From Entomomonas moraniae (GTDB lineage Bacteria > Pseudomonadota > Gammaproteobacteria > Pseudomonadales > Pseudomonadaceae), in the NCBI RefSeq assembly GCF_003991975.1, contig NZ_CP029822.1, forward strand, positions 620,001 through 684,000: a DNA stretch of 64,000 nt, written 5' to 3'. A program made the position numbers and the translations under genes. This document shows positions 46,945 to 56,958 of the stretch, one piece after another (the stretch's first letter is position 1; every line of letters starts with the position of its first letter). The notes under the pieces are model-generated. The model ran no database searches and was not told where the DNA came from. It worked only from the letters and a program-made list of their open reading frames with translations.

Positions 46945-47325
46945 ATGGAAAAATCCCCTTTTAAAGGAACACGTGGTTTCAAAAGAGTTGTGAATGCTAC
47001 GGGGTATTCAATGTGTGGGCTTAAAACAGCCTTTGTTAATGAAGCTGCTTTTCGTTCGTTGCTTTTTTTAAGTATTGTTTTAATCCCAATAGCTCTTTTT
47101 CTACCCGTTGCACCTGTTGAAAAAGCAGTGATGGTTGCGGTTTGCTTGTTATCGTTGATTATTGAGTTATTCAATTCAGCGATTGAAGCGGTGGTGGACA
47201 GAATATCACTAGAGCGACATGAACTTTCTAAAAATGCTAAGGATTTAGGGAGTGCTGCGCAGTTTATAGGACTTTGGACAATTTTTATTGTTTGGGGAAT
47301 TATTTTGATCGGTCATTATATTTGA
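46945..47325 (+). CDS. dgkA: Diacylglycerol kinase
   Basis: 126 residues, a small trimeric inner-membrane enzyme with three membrane helices. It turns diacylglycerol into phosphatidic acid with ATP and so recycles lipid left by envelope-glucan or lipid A modification. The conserved N-E-A-A-F-R at residue 32 and the signature E-L-F-N-S-A-I-E-A-V-V-D-R, with the catalytic Glu, are present. EptA releases diacylglycerol, so this enzyme complements it. It is monocistronic. Confidence 0.95.
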   Translation: MEKSPFKGTRGFKRVVNATGYSMCGLKTAFVNEAAFRSLLFLSIVLIPIALFLPVAPVEKAVMVAVCLLSLIIELFNSAIEAVVDRISLERHELSKNAKDLGSAAQFIGLWTIFIVWGIILIGHYI

Positions 47326-47448
47326 GTGATTTATTTGTAACGTACGGGTATTTTAGAGCATTTTATTCGATAAAGTTTTGTATTTTCAGCAATGATAGTG
47401 CTAAGATAAGTAGTATTCGTCATCTGTATGGTATGTAAGGAAATGTTT

Positions 47449-48078
47449 ATGGGAACTTCGCCCCATTTTGTTTGTTATTCGAACCCTGTTGACCATTATT
47501 CACATCGTGTAAGATTGGTGTTAGCAGAAAAGGACATTAGCATAACAATAAAGGATATAGATTCGAATCATTACCCAACAAGTTTGGCAGAACAAAACCC
47601 TTATGCTACGTTGCCTATGTTGGTTGAACGTGAGTTAACCCTCTATAATTCCATCGTGATTATGGAGTACTTAGAGGATCGCTACCCTTATCCTCCATTA
47701 TTACCAGCCTACCCAAGTGAAAAAGCCAGTAAACGTTTATTGATCTATCGTATCCAAAGAGACTGGTGTAATTTGGTTGATTTACTGTTAGATCCAAAAG
47801 CCAAACAAACGGCTCAAAATTCAGCGCGTAAAGAATTAAGAGAGAGCTTAATTGGTATATCAGCTGTTTTTGCAGATAAACCTTATTTTTTAAGCAATGA
47901 TTTTTCTTTGGCTGACTGTTGTTTATTACCTATTTTATGGCGATTACCTTTATTGGGTATTGAAATACCGCGTGCAGCAAAAGGTTTATTAGTTTATATG
48001 GACAGAGGGTTTAACCGTCCAAGTTTTAAAGCCAGTTTGTCTGAGGCGGAGTTAAAAATGGCGGGAGTTAATTCATGA
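47449..48078 (+). CDS. sspA: Stringent starvation protein A
   Basis: 209 residues of the glutathione S-transferase fold (thioredoxin-like N-domain, helical C-domain). SspA binds RNA polymerase and alters transcription on starvation and acid stress. [23 protein letters not shown] and [16 protein letters not shown] are typical. I use the ATG at 47449 since AAGGA lies seven bases before it; in-frame starts at 47428 and 47443 are worse. sspB overlaps its stop by four bases. The usual rpsI and petABC neighbours are absent here. Confidence 0.93.
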   Translation: MGTSPHFVCYSNPVDHYSHRVRLVLAEKDISITIKDIDSNHYPTSLAEQNPYATLPMLVERELTLYNSIVIMEYLEDRYPYPPLLPAYPSEKASKRLLIYRIQRDWCNLVDLLLDPKAKQTAQNSARKELRESLIGISAVFADKPYFLSNDFSLADCCLLPILWRLPLLGIEIPRAAKGLLVYMDRGFNRPSFKASLSEAELKMAGVNS

Positions 48079-48479
48079 AGTCTAATCGTCCTTATATCAT
48101 TCGTGCTTTGTATGAGTGGATCTTAGATAATAACTGTACGCCTTATATTTTAGTGGATACTAACGCCCCTCATGTAAATGTCCCCTCTGGGTTTGCCGAA
48201 GATGGGCAGATTGTTTTAAATCTTTCTCCTTCTGCGGTTAAACATCTATTGATGGACAATGAAGCGATTAGCTTTGAGGCTCGTTTTGCAGGTGTTATAC
48301 AACGGCCTTATGCACCTATTGCTGCGGTTAAGGCAATTTATGCCAAAGAAAATGGCTATGGAATGTTTTTTGAAGATGATCCATTGCTTAACCAAGAGAA
48401 TGAGGAGCCAGACAACGATCCAACCAATCCTGACGGTTCCCCTTCTAGAGGAAAGCCAACGCTAAAGGTTGTTAAATAG
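48075..48479 (+). CDS. sspB: ClpXP adaptor SspB
   Basis: 134 residues. SspB delivers ssrA-tagged proteins from stalled ribosomes to ClpXP. The folded domain has [23 protein letters not shown] and the [14 protein letters not shown] strand; the acidic linker (NEEPDNDP) ends in the ClpX-binding tail [10 protein letters not shown]. It overlaps sspA as ATGA. Confidence 0.95.
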   Translation: MKSNRPYIIRALYEWILDNNCTPYILVDTNAPHVNVPSGFAEDGQIVLNLSPSAVKHLLMDNEAISFEARFAGVIQRPYAPIAAVKAIYAKENGYGMFFEDDPLLNQENEEPDNDPTNPDGSPSRGKPTLKVVK

Positions 48480-48488
48480 AATAATTTA

Positions 48489-48526
48489 ATTAAGCCAATA
48501 CTGTGTGAGTAAGGTATTGGCTTAAT
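48489..48526. terminator. Probable terminator between sspB and pdxY
   Basis: A long perfect stem ATTAAGCCAATAC / GTATTGGCTTAAT with a 12-base loop lies 10 bases after the sspB stop. The following T tract is interrupted (GATTTCTTTTTA), so strength is moderate. It sits between converging genes and may serve both. Confidence 0.6.
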
Positions 48527-48541
48527 ACTGTAGATTTCTTT

Positions 48542-49408
48542 TTATAATTTATTCGCTGTAAATTTAATTCGTGGATGGGCTATTCTATCTTGAGCGGCGA
48601 CGAGTTCTAATTCGTAACTTCCTTGTTTTTGAGTTTCTAGTAATACTTCATGCACGGCTGCCGCACAAAACTCAAAGGCCTCGAGTAGAGTATTGCCTAA
48701 TACTAAACGAGATAAGAAGATACCTGATGTTAAATCACCTACACCTACAGGTTGTTTAGGAAAGGCTAATAGCGGACGCTGTATATGCCACGTTTCTTTT
48801 TCTGTCACTAATAGCATTTCAAAGTGTTCTGGCTTTTTACCAGGATAGTTAAGGTGCTTAACCATAATCGCTTTGGGGCCATAAGTTAATAGCTTTTTAG
48901 CCATCTCTACACAATCAGTCAAAGAGGTTGGCGTACGTCCTGCAAAGCTGTCCAACTCTAGTTGATTGGGGGAGAGATAGTCAGCCGCAGAGACAGCTTC
49001 TTTTAGTAAAAAGTCACTGACCTCTGGCGCTACAACACAACCTTTTTCAGGATGCCCCATCACAGGGTCGCATAGATAGATGGCTTTAGGGTTTAAACTC
49101 TTTATATGTTTAACCGCTTCTAGAATTTCTCTGCCTTGTTCTGCTGTTCCTAAATAGCCTGATAGAATGGCGTCACAGTTAGCTAACTCACCAATAGCAT
49201 CAATCCCCTCGGTGAGCTCGATAATTTGTTTGGGAGGAAGAACTAAACCTTTCCATTGTTTATACTGCGTATGGTTCGAGAATTGTACGGTGTTAAGTGG
49301 CCACACGTTAACACCTAGACGTTGCATTGGAAATACGGCCGCCGCATTACCCGCATGACCAAAAACTACATGAGATTGAATGGTCAGAATTTGCGGAACA
49401 GATTTCAT
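48542..49408 (-). CDS. pdxY: Pyridoxal kinase
   Basis: 288 residues. It phosphorylates pyridoxal to pyridoxal 5'-phosphate in the salvage of vitamin B6. [21 protein letters not shown] at the start (core [14 protein letters not shown]), [17 protein letters not shown] and the ATP and catalytic loop [14 protein letters not shown], with the Asp base, are as in E. coli PdxY. It is monocistronic. Confidence 0.95.
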   Translation of the reverse strand: MKSVPQILTIQSHVVFGHAGNAAAVFPMQRLGVNVWPLNTVQFSNHTQYKQWKGLVLPPKQIIELTEGIDAIGELANCDAILSGYLGTAEQGREILEAVKHIKSLNPKAIYLCDPVMGHPEKGCVVAPEVSDFLLKEAVSAADYLSPNQLELDSFAGRTPTSLTDCVEMAKKLLTYGPKAIMVKHLNYPGKKPEHFEMLLVTEKETWHIQRPLLAFPKQPVGVGDLTSGIFLSRLVLGNTLLEAFEFCAAAVHEVLLETQKQGSYELELVAAQDRIAHPRIKFTANKL

Positions 49409-49454
49409 AATAGGCGACTCCTAAGCGATTCTAAATAGATTATTGTAAGAAATA

Positions 49455-50423
49455 TTATGAGTTCTGGCTATAGTTAGTTTTTTTGCGCCGTTCCTTTATT
49501 TTTTTGAGCAATACAGGAGATAAAGCAATAAGTGCTGATCCCATGACAACCACCATCGCGCCAAGATAAGCAACGATATTTAAAGAATCTGCAATAACAT
49601 AGGCAGGCCAAATAATTGCACCAATGGTAGCGGTAATGAACGTAATGAGAGGAGCAAGTGTTAATGTGGCGGTGACTTTTGAAGCTTCCCAATGAGCGAG
49701 TGCTTCTGCAAAAGCGCCATAAGCAATAATGGTATTAGCACAACTAAAAATAAGAAGCCATAGCTGTACCGTAGAGAGGTGCGTAATTGATGATGGATGG
49801 CTAACAGGAAATAGAATACAGCTACTGAGAATATAAATTGTCAGTAAAATTTGCATAGAGTTCCATTTTACTAATAATTGTTTTTGGCATAACCCATAAC
49901 CTGCCCATAAAATGGCAGAAAAAAATAAAATAATGACGCCAAGGGTATAATTACCCAAAGAGGTAAATAGCTCTACAAGCCGTTGATTAAAAAACAACAA
50001 AAAACCTGCAAGAAGAATGACAACAGCCAACATTTGTAGATAGTTAAAGGATTCTTTGAAAATAATAACGCTAGCCACGATGAGTAACAGTGGTCCTGCC
50101 TGCATCATTAGTTGGGCTGTTCCTGGCGTTAGTAACTCAAGACCCATCACATAAGTAATATAATTACCTAATAAACCGATGGTAGCTAATATTAATAAGA
50201 TAATGCCCTTATAGCCTAAAGTTTTTGGTCGGGGTAGCTTTCTTTTTGTATAAAGATAGATAAATAAGCACAAGGCGGCTACCGTGAAGCGATACCATGT
50301 AATGGTATAAGCATCCATGTTTTTTAGAACTTCTTTCATGGTAACGGGTAAAATTCCCCATAAAATAGCCGTTGTTAAAGCTAATAGAAAACCTCTTAGC
50401 CAGCGTCCTGATGTTGTATGCAT
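49455..50423 (-). CDS. EamA/DMT-family transporter
   Basis: 322 residues with ten predicted membrane helices in two EamA halves (WGILPVTMKEVL, then later LLIFSCANTIIAYGAFAEAL). Family members export amino acids, nucleobases or other metabolites. The substrate cannot be assigned; W-x-R-F near residue 43 is common in the family. A basic C-terminus (KKIKERRKK) fits the cytoplasmic side. It stands alone. Confidence 0.85.
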   Translation of the reverse strand: MHTTSGRWLRGFLLALTTAILWGILPVTMKEVLKNMDAYTITWYRFTVAALCLFIYLYTKRKLPRPKTLGYKGIILLILATIGLLGNYITYVMGLELLTPGTAQLMMQAGPLLLIVASVIIFKESFNYLQMLAVVILLAGFLLFFNQRLVELFTSLGNYTLGVIILFFSAILWAGYGLCQKQLLVKWNSMQILLTIYILSSCILFPVSHPSSITHLSTVQLWLLIFSCANTIIAYGAFAEALAHWEASKVTATLTLAPLITFITATIGAIIWPAYVIADSLNIVAYLGAMVVVMGSALIALSPVLLKKIKERRKKTNYSQNS

Positions 50424-50452
50424 AATAAGTTGATAAGATTTTTAGATGAAAT

Positions 50453-50487
50453 AAAAGAGTAATCTACTGTTTAGGTTACTCTTTTTT
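50453..50487. terminator. Bidirectional terminator
   Basis: Stem AAAAGAGTAA / TTACTCTTTT with a 13-base loop and T-runs on both strands. On the minus strand it ends the fbp-lipoprotein operon. Confidence 0.75.
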
Positions 50488-50512
50488 AAAGGAAAGACAA
50501 GAGGGCAGAGAT

Positions 50513-50773
50513 TTATTTTATATTATTAGCAAAATAGGTAACGACTTTATTATCAACAAACTGTATTTTTAGGTTGGCGTCCCCTTGGCTCCAATTACAA
50601 CTCGTTGCCGACATAATATTTTGACAATCGGAAGGTTTACCAAAAATAGATTCAACTTTGCTGCGTTCCATACCCATTTGTAATTTATTATAGTTTTCTT
50701 GAGTGAGTTTATTACACCCCGTTAAGAATAAAAAACAAGTTAAGCCAATTAATAGAGTTAGTTTCTTTGACAT
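50513..50773 (-). CDS. Small lipoprotein, DUF3862/SmpA-like fold
   Basis: 86 residues. A lipobox ending L-T-G-C at residue 20 is followed by a short domain with L-T-Q-E-N-Y-N-K-L-Q-M-G-M, V-E-S-I-F-G-K-P-S and C-x-W-x-x-G, the pattern of DUF3862 and OmlA/SmpA-type lipoproteins (beta-lactamase-inhibitor-like fold). Two further cysteines (DCQN and SCNW) may pair. It follows fbp by 11 bases. Its role is unknown. Confidence 0.82.
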   Translation of the reverse strand: MSKKLTLLIGLTCFLFLTGCNKLTQENYNKLQMGMERSKVESIFGKPSDCQNIMSATSCNWSQGDANLKIQFVDNKVVTYFANNIK

Positions 50774-50784
50774 GAATTGTAGAC

Positions 50785-51807
50785 CTATTGCTTTTGTTGT
50801 TGATGGTAATGAGTAATGCGTTCAACTTCTTCCTTAGAACCTAAGAAAACAGCAACACGCTCATGTAATGATTGTGGTTGAATTTCTAAAATACGTTGGT
50901 AACCATTAGTGGCTGCACCACCTGCTTGTTCAATAATCATCGACATGGGGTTGGCTTCATACATTAAGCGTAATTTACCGGGTTTACTGGGTTCTCTTGC
51001 ATCACGAGGGTACATAAAGATACCACCACGCGTTAAAATACGATGAACATCGGCTACCATAGAGGCAATCCAGCGCATATTATAGTTTTTACCTAGAGGG
51101 CCTTCTGTTCCTTCTAACATTTCATCAACGTATTGTTTAACAGGGGCTTCCCAATGGCGTTGATTCGACATGTTGATTGCGTATTCAGCTGTTTGTTCGG
51201 GAACTTTTACATCATCATGAGTTAATACAAAACTACCCAGTTCAGGATCTAGTGTGAAACCTTTAACGCCATTGCCCATTGTTAACATTAGCATCGTTTG
51301 AGGGCCATAGATGGCATAACCTGCAGCGACCTGCTTAACACCTGGTTGTAAAAAAGCTTCTTCTTGCAATGGTTCGTTTTGGCTTAAAAGTTCTGCTGGG
51401 CATTTTAGAACAGAGAAAATAGTACCAACTGATACATTGACATCCACATTGCTAGAACCATCTAATGGGTCGAATACTAATAAGTAAGCGCCTTTAGGAT
51501 AGCAACCAGGAATTTGATAAACGGTATCCATTTCTTCAGAGGCCATACCCGCTAAAGTTCCACCCCACTCATTAGCTTCTAATAAAATTTCATTAGAAAG
51601 TACATCTAGCTTCTTTTGTACTTCGCCTTGTACGTTTTCTGTTTTTAAACTGCCTAATACGCCACCTAATGCACCTTTGGTGACAGAGCGATTAATCATT
51701 TTACAAGCACGACCAACGATCTCGAGTAAGAATCTTAAATCAGAGGGGGTATTATGGTTGCGTGTTTGTTCAATTAAAAAGCGACTTAGGGTCGTTATGC
51801 GCGACAT
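50785..51807 (-). CDS. fbp: Fructose-1,6-bisphosphatase class I
   Basis: About 340 residues. It removes the 1-phosphate from fructose 1,6-bisphosphate in gluconeogenesis. The metal site is [14 protein letters not shown], preceded by [18 protein letters not shown]-like [14 protein letters not shown] and GGIFMYP follow. I start at the ATG at 51807, preceded by GGAG at six bases; an upstream frame start at 51819 adds only four residues. It forms an operon with the small lipoprotein. Confidence 0.95.
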   Translation of the reverse strand: MSRITTLSRFLIEQTRNHNTPSDLRFLLEIVGRACKMINRSVTKGALGGVLGSLKTENVQGEVQKKLDVLSNEILLEANEWGGTLAGMASEEMDTVYQIPGCYPKGAYLLVFDPLDGSSNVDVNVSVGTIFSVLKCPAELLSQNEPLQEEAFLQPGVKQVAAGYAIYGPQTMLMLTMGNGVKGFTLDPELGSFVLTHDDVKVPEQTAEYAINMSNQRHWEAPVKQYVDEMLEGTEGPLGKNYNMRWIASMVADVHRILTRGGIFMYPRDAREPSKPGKLRLMYEANPMSMIIEQAGGAATNGYQRILEIQPQSLHERVAVFLGSKEEVERITHYHQQQKQ

Positions 51808-51926
51808 ACAAAACTCCAAATAGAAACAGCTGCATTATAAAGCAATAAAGCATGAAAAAATCGTCTTGGCATTATACGCTATCTTGGACAAAAAGGAGAT
51901 AATTATCCATAGATAAAAATGCTAGA

Positions 51927-52301
51927 TCAAAATGCAATTTTTAATTTAACCAAGTAAATAACACAAGCAAAACAACTTAATGCCAGAATAAAACCTAAAT
52001 AGCGATAAGCAGAGGTTTTGCCTTTTAGGGCAAGAAAGCCAAAAAGAATATAGCCTATTACAAAACAGAGCTTTTCAGTTAGCCAACGTTCGGATGATAG
52101 GTTAGGGTATTGTTGCGTGAGAATAATTAATGTAATACCAAAAATAAGCAAGCAAGTATCATTAAGGTGTGGAAGGATACGAACCCATCGTTGTCGCATA
52201 AACTTAGCATTTAGCTGTTTACCAAAAAAACGTACAATGAATAAAGTAATGGTAATGACAGCGGTTAGCGCATGTAAGTGTAAAATAGTTTTTTGTATCA
52301 T
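51927..52301 (-). CDS. SirB2-family membrane protein
   Basis: 124 residues with four membrane helices. The pattern LHALTAVITITLFIVRF, a central H-L-N-D-T helix and Y-I-L-F-G-F-L-A-L-K matches SirB2 (YchQ), a conserved inner-membrane family of unknown function. The first in-frame ATG at 52301 is used; a TTG at 52310 is also possible. It is a neighbour of rsmC on the same strand. Confidence 0.83.
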   Translation of the reverse strand: MIQKTILHLHALTAVITITLFIVRFFGKQLNAKFMRQRWVRILPHLNDTCLLIFGITLIILTQQYPNLSSERWLTEKLCFVIGYILFGFLALKGKTSAYRYLGFILALSCFACVIYLVKLKIAF

Positions 52302-52341
52302 TGTTAGCAATCAACCGTGTTAACTATTGTTTAGTGAAAGA

Positions 52342-53328
52342 TTATTTAATGGCTGAGTAAATTTTAAAGCCATTTTTTTCAGCCAAGACTTGGCAATTAC
52401 CAAAAGCTTGCTCAATAATAGGTTGGTATTTTAAAAAGCTATTGGCAACAAGCCGTAGTTCACCTCCTTTAATAAGGTGATAGACCGCTTGGGTTAATAG
52501 TTGCTCCGTTGTTTCATAATTTGTTTTCACCCCTTGGTGAAAGGGCGGGTTAGTAATAATCATACTAAGTTCTGTGGGGGCCGCATTAATCCCGTCAGCT
52601 AATAATGTTGTCGCTTCTAGCTGATTTTGTTGTAACGTTTGCTCTGTACTTGCAATAGCAAAGGCATCCACATCTTGTAAATAAACACAAGTTTTAGGGT
52701 GTTGTTGTTTTATAAGGCTGCCAATAACGCCAGCACCACACCCAAAATCTAATATTTTGCCTTGGGGAATATTTGTAAGGTGTTGTAATAAAAGGTTTGT
52801 GCCTATGTCCAATTTACCATGACTAAAAACACCTGCAAAGCTTGTAATGTTGATCTCATCTACATGGTAGGTTTGTGCAAAATCACTCAGTTTAGGTGGT
52901 AGTATGGCTTCTTGTGGGGTGACTTTCCATAATTGGCAATGACGAGCACTATCAAGTTTGATCGCTTTGCCATAAGTGGTGAGTTGTTTGGCCGCGCGCT
53001 CAATCCCTGCTTTTTTTTCTCCTACCAAGTACAGTGGACAATTAGTTTTTAGTGTGGCCGCTGTGGCCTGTAAGAGATAGTCTGTTAACTCTTTCGATTT
53101 AGGTAAAAAAATAACAGCAGCTGAAAATACCTCGCAAGGGGCTGTTGTACCAAGGTGTATCTTTTCTGGATAACATTGTTGAAGTATTTGGCTATCATCA
53201 GCAAACCAAGACCAACCTTTGCCAGTAGGAATCATGGTAAGTAATTCATCAGCTGGTAAACCCACTAAAAGTGTATTGTCGGTAAATAATTCGATTTGTC
53301 GAAGTAACACTTCACTGCGTGGATCCAT
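52342..53328 (-). CDS. rsmC: 16S rRNA m2G1207 methyltransferase
   Basis: 328 residues in two methyltransferase-like domains, the first inactive. RsmC methylates guanine 1207 of 16S rRNA using S-adenosylmethionine. The binding loop is D-F-G-C-G-A-G-V-I-G near residue 195 and the catalytic motif is N-P-P-F-H-Q-G. The order and length fit E. coli RsmC. It is monocistronic or loosely joined to the SirB2 gene. Confidence 0.92.
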   Translation of the reverse strand: MDPRSEVLLRQIELFTDNTLLVGLPADELLTMIPTGKGWSWFADDSQILQQCYPEKIHLGTTAPCEVFSAAVIFLPKSKELTDYLLQATAATLKTNCPLYLVGEKKAGIERAAKQLTTYGKAIKLDSARHCQLWKVTPQEAILPPKLSDFAQTYHVDEINITSFAGVFSHGKLDIGTNLLLQHLTNIPQGKILDFGCGAGVIGSLIKQQHPKTCVYLQDVDAFAIASTEQTLQQNQLEATTLLADGINAAPTELSMIITNPPFHQGVKTNYETTEQLLTQAVYHLIKGGELRLVANSFLKYQPIIEQAFGNCQVLAEKNGFKIYSAIK

Positions 53329-53612
53329 AAAATAGCCTAATTGAAGTAATAAGAAAAAATTTATTTTATCATTTTAGGCAAAGAAAAGAATTGTAAATAT
53401 TTTCTAAATTAAATACGGAATGGTTTATAGAAAATACAAAGATATTCCCTGTCTATTTTATGAACATATGAAAAGTATTTGTGATTTTCAATAGGATTAT
53501 CATAAATAGGTTATTTAGAGTTTGAAATACTTTAGTCTAATAAACTAAAATCTTTTTTTCGGAGAAATGACTTCTTCTTCCCAACTCTTTTTATGCCGTC
53601 AAGAGTATTAAA

Positions 53613-56192
53613 ATGAATTATATAAGTATAAAGCTTTTTAAGAAAACTATTGTCTTTTCAGTATTAATGAATACTTTCAATATGGCAATAGCACAAACTC
53701 CACCTAGCTCGTTTATACCCGAAAAAACAGCGCCTAATACGGATCAGATATTAACCAATGGCTTATATCAGGACGGTGCACCAAAGTTAAATGCTGATTT
53801 AGCAAAAGGAAATTACAATATAGCCATAGCAGCTAATAGCTATGTTCAAGGCCAAAGTATTGTTCGAACGAACACTTCAATGGGTAATTACATCGCGGCG
53901 GGCAACAACAATTATATTCTAAATAATACGATTACTTCTGTACAGATTAATGTTGGTTCAGACAGCTATACGATTGGTAATACAGTGCAAGGTAATGCTG
54001 ACCTTTTTGGCCAGTATGCTAAAGGTGTTATCAGTTTAGGGGCAGGTGCGCAAGCTTATGATACAACCATTAAAAATCTAGGTACTATGTCGGTTAATAA
54101 AGGATCTGAAGCATACAATACAAAAGTTGAAACGGGGGGAGTTTTAACCATTGCTAATGGCTATGCGCAATCCATTGTTGTTAATGGTGGGGTATTAAAT
54201 CTAGCTTTAACTAGTCCAGACTCTAAAACTAAAGATACGCTTGTAATCAATGGCGGACAACAAAATGTTTATAATGGAACAGCCGAAAACTCACATATAG
54301 GAAGTGGTGGTTATCAGCTAGCCTCAGGGAAATCTATTAATACCTTTATTTATGAAGGGGGGTATCAAGTTGTTTATTCAGGAGATTCGAGCCGTTTAGT
54401 CACCGATCAAAATGCAACGATTTATGCAGGCGGGCAGCAACGTGTTCAAAGTGGTATTTCTGAAAATGCTACCGTGTATGGTACCCAAACGATTAGTCAA
54501 AAGAATGGCGATTGGGAAAATGGTCAGTGGGTTGAAGGAACAGGAATCTGGTCAGCATATACACCAACAGCAAATAATGCGACGATTAAACAAGGTGGAA
54601 CACAAGTTCTAGATACAAATGGCCAAGCCATAGGAACCGTTGTCGAGCATGGTGCTAAACAGTATGTTTATAAAACAGGCGTTATTCAAGATACAAAGGT
54701 GGATGGTGGCTATAGTCTTTTAAAAGACGGTGCTATTTCTAAAGGTAGTCTTGCAGTTACTAATGTCGGTACATTAGCAGTTGAAGGCTCAGCTAATCAA
54801 GTGTCAACAATAGAGAATGCTACGATTGATGCTTCAAGTTTGTTAAGTCTTGAAAATAATTCCAGTTTAGCCAATGATACGTTCGTTAATATTACTAATC
54901 TTGCAAACGATGGTAATATTCGTTTTGGCAGTACCTCTTTGACGCCTAATACTGATTATATTACATTGAATGTTGATAATTTATCAGGTAGTGGCCTTTA
55001 TACCATGCGTGCAGATATGGCGAGTCAACAGGGAGATTTGCTTAATGTTAATCAGTTAAGCGCGAGTAGCCAGAATAAGCTCTCGATTATTAATCAAGGT
55101 TCTGCCGCTACAAAACCAACAGATACATTAACAGTTGTCAAAACGAACAATGGTGGCCAAGCAAATCAGTTCACTTTAGATCATGCTGTGGAGCAAGGTG
55201 GATATTTATTTAAATTACGCCAAGCGGGTAATGATTGGGAGCTTTATGCTGCTCAAGGAGGCTCGAGTGGTAAGACTAGCTCTGCATTAGCGGCAGGAAA
55301 TTTTTTGAACGTCAGCTATTTGATGAATTATGTAAATACTCAGAACTTAATGCAAAGAATGGGAGATTTACGTAATGAGAATAGTACAAAAGAAGTCGAT
55401 TTCTGGGTAAGAGGGTTTACTGGAAAGCTTAATTCTTTTTCTGGTAACTTGGGCGGTTTCGATATGGATTATCGTGGCACGCAAGTGGGCATAGATAAGC
55501 TGATTCCATTATCATCTGGCTCATTGCGTACAGGTGTTGCGGTAGGCTATACAGATGCAGATCCTGATTATAAAGATGGGCACGGTAGCGCTAAAAGTTA
55601 TAATGCAGGGCTTTATGGTACTTATGTTGATAATAGCCAATTTTATATTGATACCTTATTAAAATATGAGCATATTAAAAATAACTTTCATGTAAAAGAT
55701 ACACAAAATAATAACGTATCAGGTAATGCCAAAAGTGCAGGTTATGGTTTATCTATAGAGGCAGGTAAACGATTTTACTTACAGCAAACTAGCCAAGGTG
55801 TTTATTTAGAACCACAGGCGCAATTAAGTTATATGCATCAAGAGGGTGATACGGTTCATGCTTCTAATGGTTTAAAAGTTAAGCTCAGCGATTATGATTC
55901 TACGCTAGGCCGACTAAGCACAGCGATAGGTTATGAAATAAAAAATACGGCTAGCCCTGTGAATGTATATTTTAAAACGGGATATGTAAGAGAATTTATG
56001 GGAAACAATATTAGTTATTATCTCAATGATGTAAAAGAAAAGCACAATTTTAAAGGGAATTTCTGGGATAATGAACTAGGGGTTAGTACGACGATTAATA
56101 AAGCTCATACTTTTCACGCCGATTTGCATTATTCGAAGGGTAATCGGTTCGATCAACAGCAAATTAATATTGGTTATCGCTATCAGTTTTAG
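53613..56192 (+). CDS. Autotransporter with AIDA-like passenger
   Basis: 859 residues. An extended signal peptide (MNYISIKLFKK, cut near AIAQ) precedes a passenger of about 550 residues with many short G-G, N-G-G and Y-x-G-G-x-Q turns typical of a beta-helix (for example IYAGGQQRVQSG and VNGGVLNLAL), similar to AIDA or other adhesins. The last 270 residues form an autotransporter beta-barrel that ends in the outer-membrane signature ...I-G-Y-R-Y-Q-F. It should display the passenger on the surface. The 280-base region upstream has no gene and should hold the promoter. Confidence 0.9.
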   Translation: MNYISIKLFKKTIVFSVLMNTFNMAIAQTPPSSFIPEKTAPNTDQILTNGLYQDGAPKLNADLAKGNYNIAIAANSYVQGQSIVRTNTSMGNYIAAGNNNYILNNTITSVQINVGSDSYTIGNTVQGNADLFGQYAKGVISLGAGAQAYDTTIKNLGTMSVNKGSEAYNTKVETGGVLTIANGYAQSIVVNGGVLNLALTSPDSKTKDTLVINGGQQNVYNGTAENSHIGSGGYQLASGKSINTFIYEGGYQVVYSGDSSRLVTDQNATIYAGGQQRVQSGISENATVYGTQTISQKNGDWENGQWVEGTGIWSAYTPTANNATIKQGGTQVLDTNGQAIGTVVEHGAKQYVYKTGVIQDTKVDGGYSLLKDGAISKGSLAVTNVGTLAVEGSANQVSTIENATIDASSLLSLENNSSLANDTFVNITNLANDGNIRFGSTSLTPNTDYITLNVDNLSGSGLYTMRADMASQQGDLLNVNQLSASSQNKLSIINQGSAATKPTDTLTVVKTNNGGQANQFTLDHAVEQGGYLFKLRQAGNDWELYAAQGGSSGKTSSALAAGNFLNVSYLMNYVNTQNLMQRMGDLRNENSTKEVDFWVRGFTGKLNSFSGNLGGFDMDYRGTQVGIDKLIPLSSGSLRTGVAVGYTDADPDYKDGHGSAKSYNAGLYGTYVDNSQFYIDTLLKYEHIKNNFHVKDTQNNNVSGNAKSAGYGLSIEAGKRFYLQQTSQGVYLEPQAQLSYMHQEGDTVHASNGLKVKLSDYDSTLGRLSTAIGYEIKNTASPVNVYFKTGYVREFMGNNISYYLNDVKEKHNFKGNFWDNELGVSTTINKAHTFHADLHYSKGNRFDQQQINIGYRYQF

Positions 56193-56203
56193 TGGTATCA
56201 GCT

Positions 56204-56240
56204 AAGAACCATCACAAGCTTAAGTGTGATGGTTCTTTTA
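56204..56240 (+). terminator. Rho-independent terminator after the autotransporter
   Basis: Stem AAGAACCATCACA / TGTGATGGTTCTT with an eight-base loop and a T-run, 11 bases after the stop. Confidence 0.87.
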
Positions 56241-56397
56241 TAAAAAAACAAATATTAGTTAATCACTACCTTACTCAATAAATATAATAATGTTATTTAA
56301 AATAAAAGTTCCTGATAAGATATGACGATAAATTACGTTGATAAACATCATACGTGATAATCTAATACTTTGCATTTCACATTATTTAGAGGTGATT

Positions 56398-56943
56398 ATG
56401 GGGTTTAAGTTAGCCAAAATTATTACGAAAACGGGCGATCAGGGATTGACTCGGTTAGGTGATGGTTCACGGGTGAGTAAAGCCTCTCCTCGAGTTATGG
56501 CAATAGGTGGCATTGATGAGCTAAATACCAGTATTGGGCTATTGCGAGCGTATGTGAATAATAGTGAAATAATCGACCAGCTCATTATTATTCAGCATCA
56601 GTTATTGGTAACTGGATCGCAACTGGCTAACTCTAATCGCTGCGCGTTACAAACCCGTCATGTTGAGTTTTTGGAAAATTGGGCAGCTACGTTAATGCAA
56701 CAGCTAGATCCTGTGCAGGATTTTGTTTTACCCGGTGGTTCAAAAGCAGCAGCACATTGCCATATGGCACGTGTGACCTGTCGTCGAACAGAGCGTTATT
56801 TAATTGCGGCTGATTTAAAAGAAGATTATATTCCTACCATTATGCAATATTTAAATCGTCTATCGGATGTGTTGTTCGTATTAGCTAGAGTGTTAAATAA
56901 AGAACTGGGTGTTTCAGAGATTGTATTAAACAGAGAAATCTAA
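56398..56943 (+). CDS. Cob(I)alamin adenosyltransferase, PduO type
   Basis: 181 residues from the ATG at 56398, supported by GAGGTGATT just upstream; the open frame back to 56338 has no ribosome site. It attaches the adenosyl group from ATP to cob(I)alamin, the final activation of the cofactor. ITKTGDQGLTRLGDG at the start binds ATP, and LPGGSKAAAHCHMARVTCRRTER holds the hallmark R-x-x-x-R-R-x-E-R (core CRRTER). It precedes the sirC-like gene and the cobalamin operon. Confidence 0.93.
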   Translation: MGFKLAKIITKTGDQGLTRLGDGSRVSKASPRVMAIGGIDELNTSIGLLRAYVNNSEIIDQLIIIQHQLLVTGSQLANSNRCALQTRHVEFLENWAATLMQQLDPVQDFVLPGGSKAAAHCHMARVTCRRTERYLIAADLKEDYIPTIMQYLNRLSDVLFVLARVLNKELGVSEIVLNREI

Positions 56944-56958
56944 CGTAAAGGTATAACG

